From NCBI RefSeq assembly GCF_018130385.1, contig NZ_JAFCLU010000035.1, forward strand, positions 1-60,872: DNA of 60,872 nt, read 5' to 3'. A program made the position numbers and the translations under genes. Every line of letters begins with the position of its first letter. The first letter of the stretch is position 1. The notes under the pieces were generated by a model. That model was not told the DNA's origin. It did not search any database and worked only from the letters and a program-made list of their open reading frames with translations. The stretch comes from Bradyrhizobium sp. AUGA SZCCT0283 (GTDB lineage Bacteria > Pseudomonadota > Alphaproteobacteria > Rhizobiales > Xanthobacteraceae). Positions 1-8,260 of the stretch are shown here, piece by piece.

Positions 1-153
1 GGCGACCAAACCAAGGATGATGCTGATAAAGAACCTCACGAAGAACGGTCCTGTGGGCGTTCTCAAACGTTGTTGTACAACGCCATCCGGCGTCATTCGA
101 CGATCGGATACATCAGCCCAGTTGAGTTCGAACGTAAGGTGGGATTAGCTTAA
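1..153 (+). pseudogene. IS3-family transposase (OrfB) C-terminal remnant
   Basis: The last part of this frame reads YNAIRRHSTIGYISPVEFE and ends in GLA and a TAA at 151-153. This is the typical C-terminus of IS3-group OrfB integrases, which carry the catalytic DDE core upstream. The 25 or so codons before it do not read as a normal OrfB sequence, so either the element is degraded or an indel lies near position 75. The left part lies outside the window. Only the C-terminal tail can be supported, and it has no catalytic residues. Confidence 0.6.
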
Positions 154-375
154 CGAGGTGTCCATCAAACCGGCAGCAGCTCATTCCGGCAAACATACTC
201 AAGGGCCGCCGTCATGTTGGCGAGAGTCGTTTGATCGAATTTCAGCATCGACTTCATCGGGCCGCGTCGCCGTCGTTGGGCGATCGATGCTACCGCTAAA
301 AACTTAATCAGGCGTTCTCACGCCAGGCGACATCCAGCCACAAGCGCTCGACTTTCCGAAACCGGCACAGTACCC

Positions 376-565
376 ATTGATGTGCCCTCCTTTGAGACAA
401 CGAGGGCTGAAAGCGGCGTCCACGGGGGTCAGCGCGGGTCACATGATTGTGGCATGTCATTTGCTACGGTTGGTTGCCGGGATTTCAGCACCCGACCACG
501 GAAATACCAACGCCCACCTAGCGATCATACTCCGCTGGGTGGCGTTGTGCATTTGAGCTGGCGAG
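376..565 (-). repeat. Dispersed repeat, copy A
   Basis: This non-coding stretch matches 12315-12455 over its two ends, starting with ATTGATGTGCC and ending with GGCGTTGTGCATTTGAG. Copy A holds about 50 extra bases in the middle. The reverse complement of the right half also matches 14403-14490 and 41521-41608, sharing a core close to GCGGAGTATGATCGCT. A short open frame through it is not convincing. Nothing else was seen between 154 and 738. Confidence 0.7.
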
Positions 566-738
566 AAGGGGGCATCCGGGCGAGGAAAGGCAGGGTTGCA
601 CTCTAGAATTCCCGGTTTACGCGATCGTCGATCTAAATGGCGCGCACGTAAAATCGGCCGGGGACAAGGGAACGGAACGATCTGGTCTGGATTACGCCAG
701 AAGAGCTGGCCGGATTCCTGCCTCCAGTCGAGGACGCA

Positions 739-915
739 ATGAAGCGTGACTTCTTGGTTATAAGCGCCGCTATGCTCGCCATGTATGTGGTTGTGTCGAT
801 TCTCTGGGGCGGCCGGGACAACTCATCCCGCGTAGATCCTCACCAACACATAAGTGCCGACACAGAGTTAAAGCTCATCTCCGAACAAAGCCCTTACATG
901 CGAAGCGAACGCTAG
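739..915 (+). CDS. Small single-span membrane protein, hypothetical
   Basis: A 58-residue frame starts MKRDFLVISAAMLAMYVVV, so the N-terminus is a positively charged tip followed by one hydrophobic segment (about residues 5-24) and a polar tail. A GAGG sequence sits about six bases before the ATG. The reading frame is open further upstream (from about 652) but no start codon is present there, so this ATG is the natural choice. The family is not recognised. It could also be a remnant, since it lies in a repeat-rich region beside a transposase fragment. Confidence 0.4.
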   Translation: MKRDFLVISAAMLAMYVVVSILWGGRDNSSRVDPHQHISADTELKLISEQSPYMRSER

Positions 916-921
916 CCTTTA

Positions 922-954
922 GTGCGCATTATCAAGCGGTGCGCATAATCAAGC
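922..954 (+). repeat. Short direct repeat, two 16-bp units
   Basis: The unit GTGCGCATTATCAAGC at 922-937 is repeated with one change at 939-954. The pair lies just after the stop of the small membrane ORF and in a non-coding gap. It could be a protein-binding site or a recombinase-site relic. No partner copy was noticed elsewhere in the window. Confidence 0.5.
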
Positions 955-1074
955 TGACCGCGGTGCGTGCGATCACACCCTGTAAGTAAAGTGGTTGCAC
1001 CCGGACGAGGATAGCTGAGGGGCGGTTCATATCGCCGGGTTTTTCTCGGGGCTATATCGGGGAAGTGTCTGGCG

Positions 1075-1545
1075 CTAACTTCTCGTGTGTCGGCAATCGC
1101 CAACCCTTTGCGCCACGACAGTCTCTTTCGTCGACATCTTTCCAATATTACCCTGGTTGATCAACGTGTATGCACCGTCATCCCTCACATCGATCTGGGT
1201 CTCAATTGGTGCACCGCTTCCACAGAATTTCTGGAAAACATAACCGCTATCTGTCTTCCGAAAGTTTTTGGGTTTGCAGACTCCAAATGGTGTGTATTGC
1301 GCTTTCATCGCGGAGGTTGGGTTAACACAGCGGGTCATTTCTCGGGCGATTGGCAGGCCACTGGTTTGCAATCGATTGGTCTGCTTGCCATCGGTCTCGA
1401 GTGTCCGCTCAAACTTCCACAGCCCACTGCGAAAAGTCGGACCGTCATACGCGAGACATGTTTGCGGTGCGGCGAACAGCGCCACGAGGGCTGCGATTGC
1501 CAACACCCGTCCGCTACGAGCCTCCCTGCGACCCACCTTAGTCAT
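1075..1545 (-). CDS. DUF3617-like periplasmic protein
   Basis: The 156-residue product has an N-terminal signal peptide (charged start, hydrophobic core at about 13-28, cleavage near CLA-YDG). The mature part begins with a SGLWKFERT motif, carries four cysteines that could form disulfides, and ends in VVAQRVGDC. This pattern is typical of DUF3617 proteins, which are small secreted proteins of unknown function in Proteobacteria. A strong GGAGG lies seven bases upstream of the ATG. The last residues after GDC differ from family expectation, so the end may be slightly altered. Function is unknown and the gene appears monocistronic. Confidence 0.75.
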   Translation of the reverse strand: MTKVGRREARSGRVLAIAALVALFAAPQTCLAYDGPTFRSGLWKFERTLETDGKQTNRLQTSGLPIAREMTRCVNPTSAMKAQYTPFGVCKPKNFRKTDSGYVFQKFCGSGAPIETQIDVRDDGAYTLINQGNIGKMSTKETVVAQRVGDCRHTRS

Positions 1546-1629
1546 TGCGACCTCCAGAAAGAGAAGATCAACAACCGTTCAGGTAGCGAGCCCGAGTTCA
1601 CTTTGGTCGTGAATAAGTGGCGGAGGTGA

Positions 1630-2117
1630 GCCGGGCACGCCAACAACACGCTGGCCGCTGACCGGTTCCAACCGTTTCGCGACTTATGGGCGCTCGGCCA
1701 ATCCATATCAAATCATTGTTGTTTCGCACCCCGCCGCGGACCGCGCGCAATTGTCCAGCGTCAATGCCGACGCATTGCTGTATCTTGATGCTCGACGTGG
1801 CATTAGGACCTAAAACGTGCTCTGTCGTCCAAAATATCTCACGCCCGCAACGGACGGCATGCGTGAATGCGCGGAGTGGGATTGTTCGACCGTTCGTCCG
1901 AAGTGTCGGATGTCGTAAATCGTGAAGTGTGGGCCCCAAGGGCAACAATTGGGTTGGTCTGGGATCCGCAGGGATACTGCGGGTTCCGTTAAGTAGTTGG
2001 CAAATTGGCAAAACCAATGCCGGTCGGGTGTGGAGATGATCATGGCTGGTCGGCTTTGATGGTTGCTCGATGGCGGGTGTTGTGCAGGATGCGTAACCGG
2101 GTGGGGAGGAATTACAA
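1630..2117. other. Intergenic region, no feature seen
   Basis: No convincing gene, RNA or repeat was seen. The open frames here on both strands have no ribosome site and low-complexity, shadow-like composition. The only functional sequence recognised is the GGAGGA ribosome site at the right end, belonging to the next gene. Confidence 0.5.
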
Positions 2118-2606
2118 ATGGCTATCAGGGTCAGCGAAGTTAGATCGTCGATGGTTTCCGACGATAATAAAGAGGTCATCGTAGCCAGCACGGGGAAGTA
2201 TACCGGCGACCTGGAGCTTCGGTTTGCGCGGGAATGCGTGGATCAACTTATCCAATTGCTGGGACAAGCCAAGAAAGCGTTCGAGCCGACAAAGTCAGTC
2301 CCTGTTCCGGCCGCATCGGCGTCCGCGGCAAGCGTAACCACACCGCCCGCCGCCCAGCCCAAAGCCGATCCGGTACCTGCTCCGAAGACCAATCCGGATG
2401 AAGTCAGATTTGAAATCCCAAAGAACTTTACGGTGACCGCCGATACAAGCGGCCGTGGATTGGTGCTGATGATCATAAACCATCGCCTGGAGAACCAGAA
2501 CGGGTACGCTTTCTCACCGGATGCCGCCAAACAAGTAGCAGGCGGGTTGATTAAGAGCGCCGATGCGGCATTGGCGCTTAAGCCGTCGGCAACACCAACG
2601 AAATAG
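2118..2606 (+). CDS. Conserved hypothetical protein (two-part, proline/alanine linker)
   Basis: The 162-residue protein has no signal peptide or membrane segment. It consists of an N-terminal domain (about 1-58, containing DLELRFARECVDQLIQLL), an Ala/Pro-rich linker (about 60-95) and a C-terminal domain (about 96-155, containing VRFEIPKNFTVTADTSG). The layout suggests two small folded units joined by a flexible spacer. GGAGGA lies about eight bases before the ATG, which supports this start. The family is not recognised and the neighbours give no hint of function. Cytoplasmic location is inferred from the absence of export signals. Confidence 0.65.
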   Translation: MAIRVSEVRSSMVSDDNKEVIVASTGKYTGDLELRFARECVDQLIQLLGQAKKAFEPTKSVPVPAASASAASVTTPPAAQPKADPVPAPKTNPDEVRFEIPKNFTVTADTSGRGLVLMIINHRLENQNGYAFSPDAAKQVAGGLIKSADAALALKPSATPTK

Positions 2607-2803
2607 CGCCGGCACGCGCCAACCTGCCGCGTCAGCGGTGCAGGCCAGCCCTTCCGCGGTACACTGCAGGGTCAGACACAAAATCGCGAAAACAACCCCA
2701 GCAAAGTAGAACGGGCTCGATTCGCAGCTCGCTTGCTGCTTTGGTCCAGGGCACGAGAAGAAAAATGGTCCGTCGTCACGGTCCAAACCGACTTCACCAT
2801 GCG

Positions 2804-3493
2804 TTAGCTGCTCGCCTCCATTTCCCTGGCCAGCGCAGCCCGATCGATGATGCAGTAGTAGTCTGATGATCGGGTAACAATATTCCGCGTGCGCCAATCG
2901 CTCATGGTTCGACTGACATTCTCTCGTGCCACGCCCGCCATCGCCGCAAGATCGCCCTGACTTATCTTTTGCCGCAATTCGATACTGCCGTCGTTCTCCT
3001 GGCCCACGTATTCCACGAGGTTGAGCAGTGCGCGAGCCAATCGCGCTCTAACACTCAGAAATGTTGACGCGGCCAATGCGTCGTCAGCCTGTCGCAGTCG
3101 CTTGGCCAGGGTCCTCACCAGATAGCTGGTTATCTCAGGATGAGTCTCGGCGTACTTCTCAAACTTGTCCCGGCTGACGAACAATAGCGAGCAGTCCGAA
3201 ATTGCGACCACCGAGGCTGAGCGCGGCCCGCCGTCAATCATCGAAAGTTCGCCGACGATGGCATGGGGACCCAAGAGCGAGATGATGCGCTCCTCCCCGA
3301 ATTGCGAAGCTACAACAACTTTTACCAGGCCGGACTTGATGCGGTAGCAGCCGTCCCCGACATCGCCGGCACGAAACAGCGCTTTGCCGTCCGACAGTTT
3401 TTGCGTAATAGCACCTTCAAAGAGCTCCGAGGTCATTGCCTCGGGTAACTCCGACAGGACGTTGGATGCAGTGGGGGCTTTCGGTTTGGCCAT
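2804..3493 (-). CDS. Crp/Fnr-family transcriptional regulator
   Basis: The 229-residue protein has a cyclic-nucleotide-binding beta-barrel (about residues 20-135), including the loop GELSMIDGGPRSASVVA that resembles the phosphate-binding cassette of CRP. A long dimerisation helix follows, then a C-terminal winged helix-turn-helix (about 160-225) with ISQGDLAAMAGVARENVSR as the recognition region. There is no N-terminal cysteine cluster, so it is not an oxygen-sensing FNR of the iron-sulfur type. It is transcribed away from the adhesin gene, and the shared intergenic region carries an FNR/FixK-like palindrome. It may therefore control itself, the adhesin/T1SS cluster, or both (inference). The ligand cannot be told from sequence. 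Confidence 0.92.
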   Translation of the reverse strand: MAKPKAPTASNVLSELPEAMTSELFEGAITQKLSDGKALFRAGDVGDGCYRIKSGLVKVVVASQFGEERIISLLGPHAIVGELSMIDGGPRSASVVAISDCSLLFVSRDKFEKYAETHPEITSYLVRTLAKRLRQADDALAASTFLSVRARLARALLNLVEYVGQENDGSIELRQKISQGDLAAMAGVARENVSRTMSDWRTRNIVTRSSDYYCIIDRAALAREMEASS

Positions 3494-3620
3494 CGGTTGA
3501 CGATCGAATGTCGGAGTAAGAATTTAGCGCTATTCAATCAATACTCGAAAGCTAATTAATTGTTTCCGTCTGCCACCAGCGGGGCCCGACCAGCGATCCA
3601 AGCAGAAAAAACGGGGGTTT

Positions 3621-3634
3621 GTGATATTTATCAA
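3621..3634 (+). promoter_or_regulatory. FNR/FixK-like binding palindrome
   Basis: The sequence GTGATATTTATCAA matches the FNR/FixK consensus TTGAT-N4-ATCAA with one mismatch. It lies in the divergent region between a Crp/Fnr-family gene and the adhesin gene, about 128 bases from the regulator start and 235 from the adhesin start. Binding by the neighbouring regulator is an inference. Confidence 0.5.
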
Positions 3635-3868
3635 CGCCAAGCCCGCCCCAGCTAGTTAATTTTGTATTAAGAGGCAAGGGGTTGAGGACGTCCAAGTAAT
3701 GTGTACAGCACCAATATTTTGCTAAGTCGGAGACGCCGCAAGGCGTTTTCCGGGTTTTTTGCTCTTCGCAAGTAGGTAGCACTCGCTGAGCGGACTGTCG
3801 ATTTTTGGCGGCCAGTTTTTAAGGCCAACGCTCCGCAGATTTTTGTTTAATTTAGGGAAAAATTGATC

Positions 3869-6193
3869 ATGGCCACCATCATCGATCTGAAAGCCGCCGG
3901 TTCATCCACCACCATCGACGGTGCGATTTTTCAGGATTCTGCCAATGTCGGCTCGGGCACCGGTAACTACAATACGTTCCTCGCCATAAGCCCGACACCT
4001 TCGCAATCCGGAAATGAGCAGGGCTTCAATTCCGATGACACAACCCCGATCGATCCCAGCAATCAAGACATCGGCGCGTCGAAGACCCACACAGTCCTTC
4101 TATCCACGGTGCCTATCACCATCGTTAACGGCGTACAATATTACGAATTCCGCGTCGATCTCAACGAGGCAAACAGCAACCCTGATGGCCAGATCTCCCT
4201 CGACCAGTTCAAGATCTACTCCTCGACAAGCGGCACTATCGAAAGCACGACGACGCTTTTCACGCAGAATCTTGTCTACAGCATGGATGGCGGTCCCGCC
4301 GGCGATATCTCGCTGCAATTGAGCGAAGTGTCGACCGGAAGCGGCACCGACGATTACGCAGTCCTGGTTCCCGTCTCTAAATTTGCCGGCCTCGAACCAG
4401 CAACAACCTACATGTATCTCTACGTTGATATGGGCTCGCTGGGTGGGGATTATGTCGCCGCAAGCGGCTTCGAGGAGTGGAACCTGCAGTCGGCAGGGAC
4501 CCTGAGGGGCACCAAATTCAATGACATCGACTCCGACGGCATCAAGGATGCGGGCGAGGGTGGTGTCGCAGGCGTCACCATCTTCATCGATGCCAACAAG
4601 AATGGCGTGCTCGACGCAGGCGAGCGATCCACAGTCACCGATGCCAACGGCAATTATACTTTCAATGGTGTGCCACTCGGCACATGGCAGCTTGACGAAG
4701 TAACGCCGGCAGGTCAGACGCAGACCACCGGGGCCTTCGAGACTGCCACGATTACTACCGTGGGCCAGGTCGTCACGGTCGATCCGATCGGCAATCACCT
4801 TCCGCAGCCGGACCTGACGATCGTCAAGGATGCCGACAAGAGTTCGGTGAATGCGGCCGGCCAGGTGATCAACTATACGATCACGGTCGATAACAGCGGC
4901 AACGTCGACCTGACCAACCCGGTCGTGACCGATGCCTTCGCCGATGCCGGCAGTCTGACCTTTGTAAGCGGCGACGATGGCGACGGGGTGCTGGAGACCA
5001 ATGAGACCTGGCACTACACGGCGACCCATACGGTGACGCAGGCCGAGATGAACGCGGGCGCCAACCTGGTCAACGTGGCTTCGGTCGATACCGACCAGAC
5101 AGCCCCGGAGCAGGACGATGCGACCACCACGGTTGCTCAGAACCCGGACCTGACGATCGTCAAGGATGCCGTAGTTGCGGACGGTCATGCCGACCACGCC
5201 GGGGACGTGATTCACTATACGGTCGCGGTAGAGAACACTGGGAACGTTGATCTGACAAATGTGGTGGTAAAGGACACATTCGAAGGCGGCGCGGCCGTGG
5301 TGCTCGACACCAACCACTTAACCCTTACAACAGCCGATGATGCCGTACTCACCGGTGATGACGGGGACGGTATCCTCGAAGTGAATGAAACGTGGATATA
5401 CAAATACGACCATATCATCACTCAGAGCGAACTCGATACCCAGGGTGTCAACGGCGACGGCAGCCTTGATAACATTGCGAGCGTAACAACGACCCAGACT
5501 GGTCCCGACTCTGACGATGCGCACATCCTTGTGGAATTGGGACCGGGCGTTCGTACGCCGGGCTTCTGGGCACAGAGCACCGGTCAAAGTCAATGGACCA
5601 AGTTCTGGGACGGCATTGTAGGTAACGAGCCCAAGCAAGCCGGAACGAATGGCTTTGCCAATGGTGAAATCACGTACAATGTGGATTCCAACCTTGACGG
5701 CGTTGCCAACGGAGCTGATCAGAAGGGCCTGCTGATAGGCGACTACAACAAAAATGGCATCGAGGATGGCGGAGAAAATGTTCTGTTCATCTCGACAGCC
5801 GATGCGCTCACACTCTTGAACGCTTCGGCCAAGCAGACCCAGGATGGACGCTTTATGCTGGGCCGCGATCTAGTAGCGACCTGGTTGAATTACCTCGAAG
5901 GAAACGCGATCGGTGACGGCAGTGCCGGCACTGCGAAGTACGATATCAATCAGGCGATCAATTGGTTCGACGCTACCCAGGCAAAACCAGGTACGACGGA
6001 CTTCGATTCGATCGATTTTACTACCTTATCTGTGAAGGATGACCTCACGAGCGGCACCGCGATAAAGACGAACGCGCCGCTTTGGACCAGTCCGATCGAC
6101 GTGGTGGTGCTTGGACAGCCTATTCACACTGATCTTGCGGCGAGCACCCTGCACAGCCAGCTTGATCATTATAATAACTTTGGCACGGTCTAG
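3869..6193 (+). CDS. Large secreted adhesin with SdrD-B-like and DUF11-type repeats
   Basis: About 774 residues with no N-terminal signal peptide, as expected for a type I secretion substrate. Visible parts: a unique N-terminal region (1-205); an SdrD-B-like domain (about 210-310) with calcium-loop-like sequences such as DIDSDGIKDAGE and DANKNGVLDAGE; two DUF11/DUF7507-type repeats, each opening with PDLTIVKDA (about 315-425 and 425-560); and a C-terminal domain opening with RTPGFW, with a further acidic loop DYNKNGIEDGGE. The ATG at 3869 (MATIIDL) is preferred over a TTG six bases upstream. The exporter genes follow in the same orientation, so secretion by that system is likely. A role in attachment or biofilm is inferred from domain type. 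Codon use resembles the neighbours. Confidence 0.85.
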   Translation: MATIIDLKAAGSSTTIDGAIFQDSANVGSGTGNYNTFLAISPTPSQSGNEQGFNSDDTTPIDPSNQDIGASKTHTVLLSTVPITIVNGVQYYEFRVDLNEANSNPDGQISLDQFKIYSSTSGTIESTTTLFTQNLVYSMDGGPAGDISLQLSEVSTGSGTDDYAVLVPVSKFAGLEPATTYMYLYVDMGSLGGDYVAASGFEEWNLQSAGTLRGTKFNDIDSDGIKDAGEGGVAGVTIFIDANKNGVLDAGERSTVTDANGNYTFNGVPLGTWQLDEVTPAGQTQTTGAFETATITTVGQVVTVDPIGNHLPQPDLTIVKDADKSSVNAAGQVINYTITVDNSGNVDLTNPVVTDAFADAGSLTFVSGDDGDGVLETNETWHYTATHTVTQAEMNAGANLVNVASVDTDQTAPEQDDATTTVAQNPDLTIVKDAVVADGHADHAGDVIHYTVAVENTGNVDLTNVVVKDTFEGGAAVVLDTNHLTLTTADDAVLTGDDGDGILEVNETWIYKYDHIITQSELDTQGVNGDGSLDNIASVTTTQTGPDSDDAHILVELGPGVRTPGFWAQSTGQSQWTKFWDGIVGNEPKQAGTNGFANGEITYNVDSNLDGVANGADQKGLLIGDYNKNGIEDGGENVLFISTADALTLLNASAKQTQDGRFMLGRDLVATWLNYLEGNAIGDGSAGTAKYDINQAINWFDATQAKPGTTDFDSIDFTTLSVKDDLTSGTAIKTNAPLWTSPIDVVVLGQPIHTDLAASTLHSQLDHYNNFGTV

Positions 6194-6210
6194 GCGGAGA
6201 GAGCAGGCGG

Positions 6211-6242
6211 CGTCCTAACGGGGTATTGCCTCCGTTAGGACG
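6211..6242 (+). terminator. Perfect 11-bp hairpin after the adhesin gene
   Basis: CGTCCTAACGG at 6211-6221 pairs perfectly with 6232-6242 around a 10-base loop, 18 bases after the adhesin stop. There is no U-run, so it may be a partial terminator or an mRNA-stabilising hairpin that lowers expression of the exporter genes relative to the substrate. Confidence 0.55.
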
Positions 6243-6475
6243 TCGGTTCCCTAAAAGCGATGACCCCAGGAGTGCTCGGAGAAAATTCCGATTGCTGCTG
6301 CAATGAGCCTGAACTTCAGCTGCAAGGAACGTCCAATCAGGACTTACGATGCGTCCCCGTAAACTCACGGGCTCAAGCGCTCGTGAGGTAGCGCTTACTC
6401 GCGGACGGCGCGTCGTGTTAAACATCATTTCAAATAAGTTAAAGATCATGAGCAAGCCGCGCTATACCACGCGGG

Positions 6476-8251
6476 TTGGCTGCCGGACCACGGCAGACGT
6501 CTTTTTTGCAAGAGGGGCGCGGATTTCCGCCGAATTTTTTGAGTACTTCACCCAAAGGGCCTGACGAACTCCGGCACCTGCTGCAGAGCTGCAAAGGTTA
6601 TTTCGTTACGGCAGCTATTTTCAGCGGGGCGATCAATCTGCTCTACCTGGCCGGGCCGCTTTACATGCTGCAGGTCTATGACCGGGTAATCTCGAGCGCC
6701 AGCGAGGTCACGCTGGTGATGCTGACGATCGCGCTGCTGCTGGCCTACATCGCACTGGCGGGACTTGATGCCGTGCGTGCCCGCGTTCTGACGCGCGCCA
6801 GCATTCGCCTGGATCAGCGGATTGCGGGCCGGATCATGACCGCGATTATTGATCGATCGGCGAGTTTTGGCGGTGCCAGGAGCCAGCTGTTGCGAGATTT
6901 CGATACGTTTCGCCAGTTTATTACCGGCGCTGGAATCCATGCGGTCTTCGATCTGCCCTGGGCGCCGATCTACATTTTGGTGATCTTTGCGCTGCACCCA
7001 GCGCTTGGCGCGTTCGCGTTTGGTTGTGCCGTTGTGCTCATCCTCATGGCGCTGCTCAACGAACGGATCGTCAAACCGCCGCTAATTGAATCGGGCGAGG
7101 CAGCCTCGCGCAATTATAGTTTCACCGAGATGAGCCTGCGTAATACCGAGGTGGTGCGCGCCATGGGTATGACCCCAGGCCTGCTCAGACGCTGGGGCCG
7201 CGATCGCAACCGCATGCTGGACCGGCAGGTCGCGGCCAGTGACCGCGCGGCCACCATGCAGAGCATCATCCGCTTCCTGCGCCTGACCATGCAGTCGTTG
7301 ATTCTCGGTCTTGGCGCGTATCTTGTGATCGAGCGGCTTTGCACGGTCGGGGCGATGTTCGCCGCAAGCATCCTGCTTGGCCGTGCGCTCCAGCCGGTCG
7401 AGCAGATCGTCGGATCATGGCGCAATTTGGTTTCTGCCAGAGGCGCGTTCTTGCGTGTTCGTGAATTGTTGGCCGGCAATCCGCTTTATGAGACCGGTGT
7501 CACATTGCCGCGGCCAAAAGGGCGCCTTGTTGTCGAGGGCCTGACCTACGTTGCTCCACTTACCCCGAAGCCTATTCTGCGCGGAGTGAGTTTCGAAATC
7601 GAACCTGGTGAGGTGCTGGGAATCATCGGCCCGTCGGGTGCGGGAAAGTCGACGCTGGCGCGCCACATCGTCGGCGTGGTTAGACCGAACGCAGGGGCTG
7701 TACGTCTTGACGGAGCGGATGTCTCGATCTGGACGAAAGCCGGGCTAGGCCAGTACCTTGGTTATCTGCCGCAGGACATTGAGCTGTTTGCCGATACGGT
7801 GGCGGCCAACGTCAGCCGGTTCCAGGATGGCGAAGACAAGGAAGCCATACTCGCGGCCCAGATGGCTGGCGTGCACGAAATGATCCTTCGGCTGGCTGAT
7901 GGTTACGATACCCAGGTCGGCGAAGGCGGCGCCATCCTGTCCGGCGGCTATCGCCAGCGCATCGGTCTGGCGCGCGCGGTCTATGGCAGTCCCAGCCTGG
8001 TCGTGCTCGATGAACCGAGTTCGAATCTTGATTCGGATGGTGATGCCGCACTCGCCGATTGCGTTTTGCAGCTCAAGAAGCGTGGAACGACGGTGGTCAT
8101 CATTTCGCATCGACCAGCCACCCTTGGCGTGGTTGACAAGATCCTGGTGCTGCGGGACGGCATCGCCGAAATGTTCGGATCCCGCAACGAAATCATGAAT
8201 CGTCTCACGAGGGCCGTGCCTGTGCACGCAGTCCAGGGGACCGCGAGCTAG
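6476..8251 (+). CDS. prtD: Type I secretion ABC transporter ATPase/permease (PrtD-like)
   Basis: Inner-membrane exporter that couples ATP hydrolysis to one-step secretion of unfolded proteins. About 591 residues: an ABC transmembrane domain (about 35-310) beginning with the PrtD-typical INLLYLAGPLYMLQVYDRV, and a nucleotide-binding domain with Walker A GPSGAGKST (about 385), signature LSGGYRQR (about 488; Tyr replaces the usual Gln), Walker B LVVLDEPSSNLD (about 508) and the H-loop ISHRPAT (about 542). There is no N-terminal C39 peptidase. The start is uncertain: the frame is open from TTG 6476, no good ribosome site or in-frame ATG precedes the first membrane helix, and another TTG lies near 6538. 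The fusion-protein gene follows nine bases later. No TolC-type gene is present in the window. Confidence 0.93.
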   Translation: MAAGPRQTSFLQEGRGFPPNFLSTSPKGPDELRHLLQSCKGYFVTAAIFSGAINLLYLAGPLYMLQVYDRVISSASEVTLVMLTIALLLAYIALAGLDAVRARVLTRASIRLDQRIAGRIMTAIIDRSASFGGARSQLLRDFDTFRQFITGAGIHAVFDLPWAPIYILVIFALHPALGAFAFGCAVVLILMALLNERIVKPPLIESGEAASRNYSFTEMSLRNTEVVRAMGMTPGLLRRWGRDRNRMLDRQVAASDRAATMQSIIRFLRLTMQSLILGLGAYLVIERLCTVGAMFAASILLGRALQPVEQIVGSWRNLVSARGAFLRVRELLAGNPLYETGVTLPRPKGRLVVEGLTYVAPLTPKPILRGVSFEIEPGEVLGIIGPSGAGKSTLARHIVGVVRPNAGAVRLDGADVSIWTKAGLGQYLGYLPQDIELFADTVAANVSRFQDGEDKEAILAAQMAGVHEMILRLADGYDTQVGEGGAILSGGYRQRIGLARAVYGSPSLVVLDEPSSNLDSDGDAALADCVLQLKKRGTTVVIISHRPATLGVVDKILVLRDGIAEMFGSRNEIMNRLTRAVPVHAVQGTAS

Positions 8252-8260
8252 GAACGATCA

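Noticed and set aside
1598..2191. 197-codon minus-strand frame
   Set aside because: No ribosome site, biased composition, and it overlaps the well-supported start of the gene at 2118.
4100..5317. 405-codon minus-strand open frame inside the adhesin gene
   Set aside because: It is antisense to a clearly coding repeat protein; its composition (Arg, His, Val rich) is that of a shadow frame, with no ribosome site.
6349..6564. 71-codon plus-strand frame before the exporter ATPase
   Set aside because: It overlaps the ATPase reading frame in another phase and has no family features; its internal ATG at 6448 was considered as a start for the ATPase but is out of frame.
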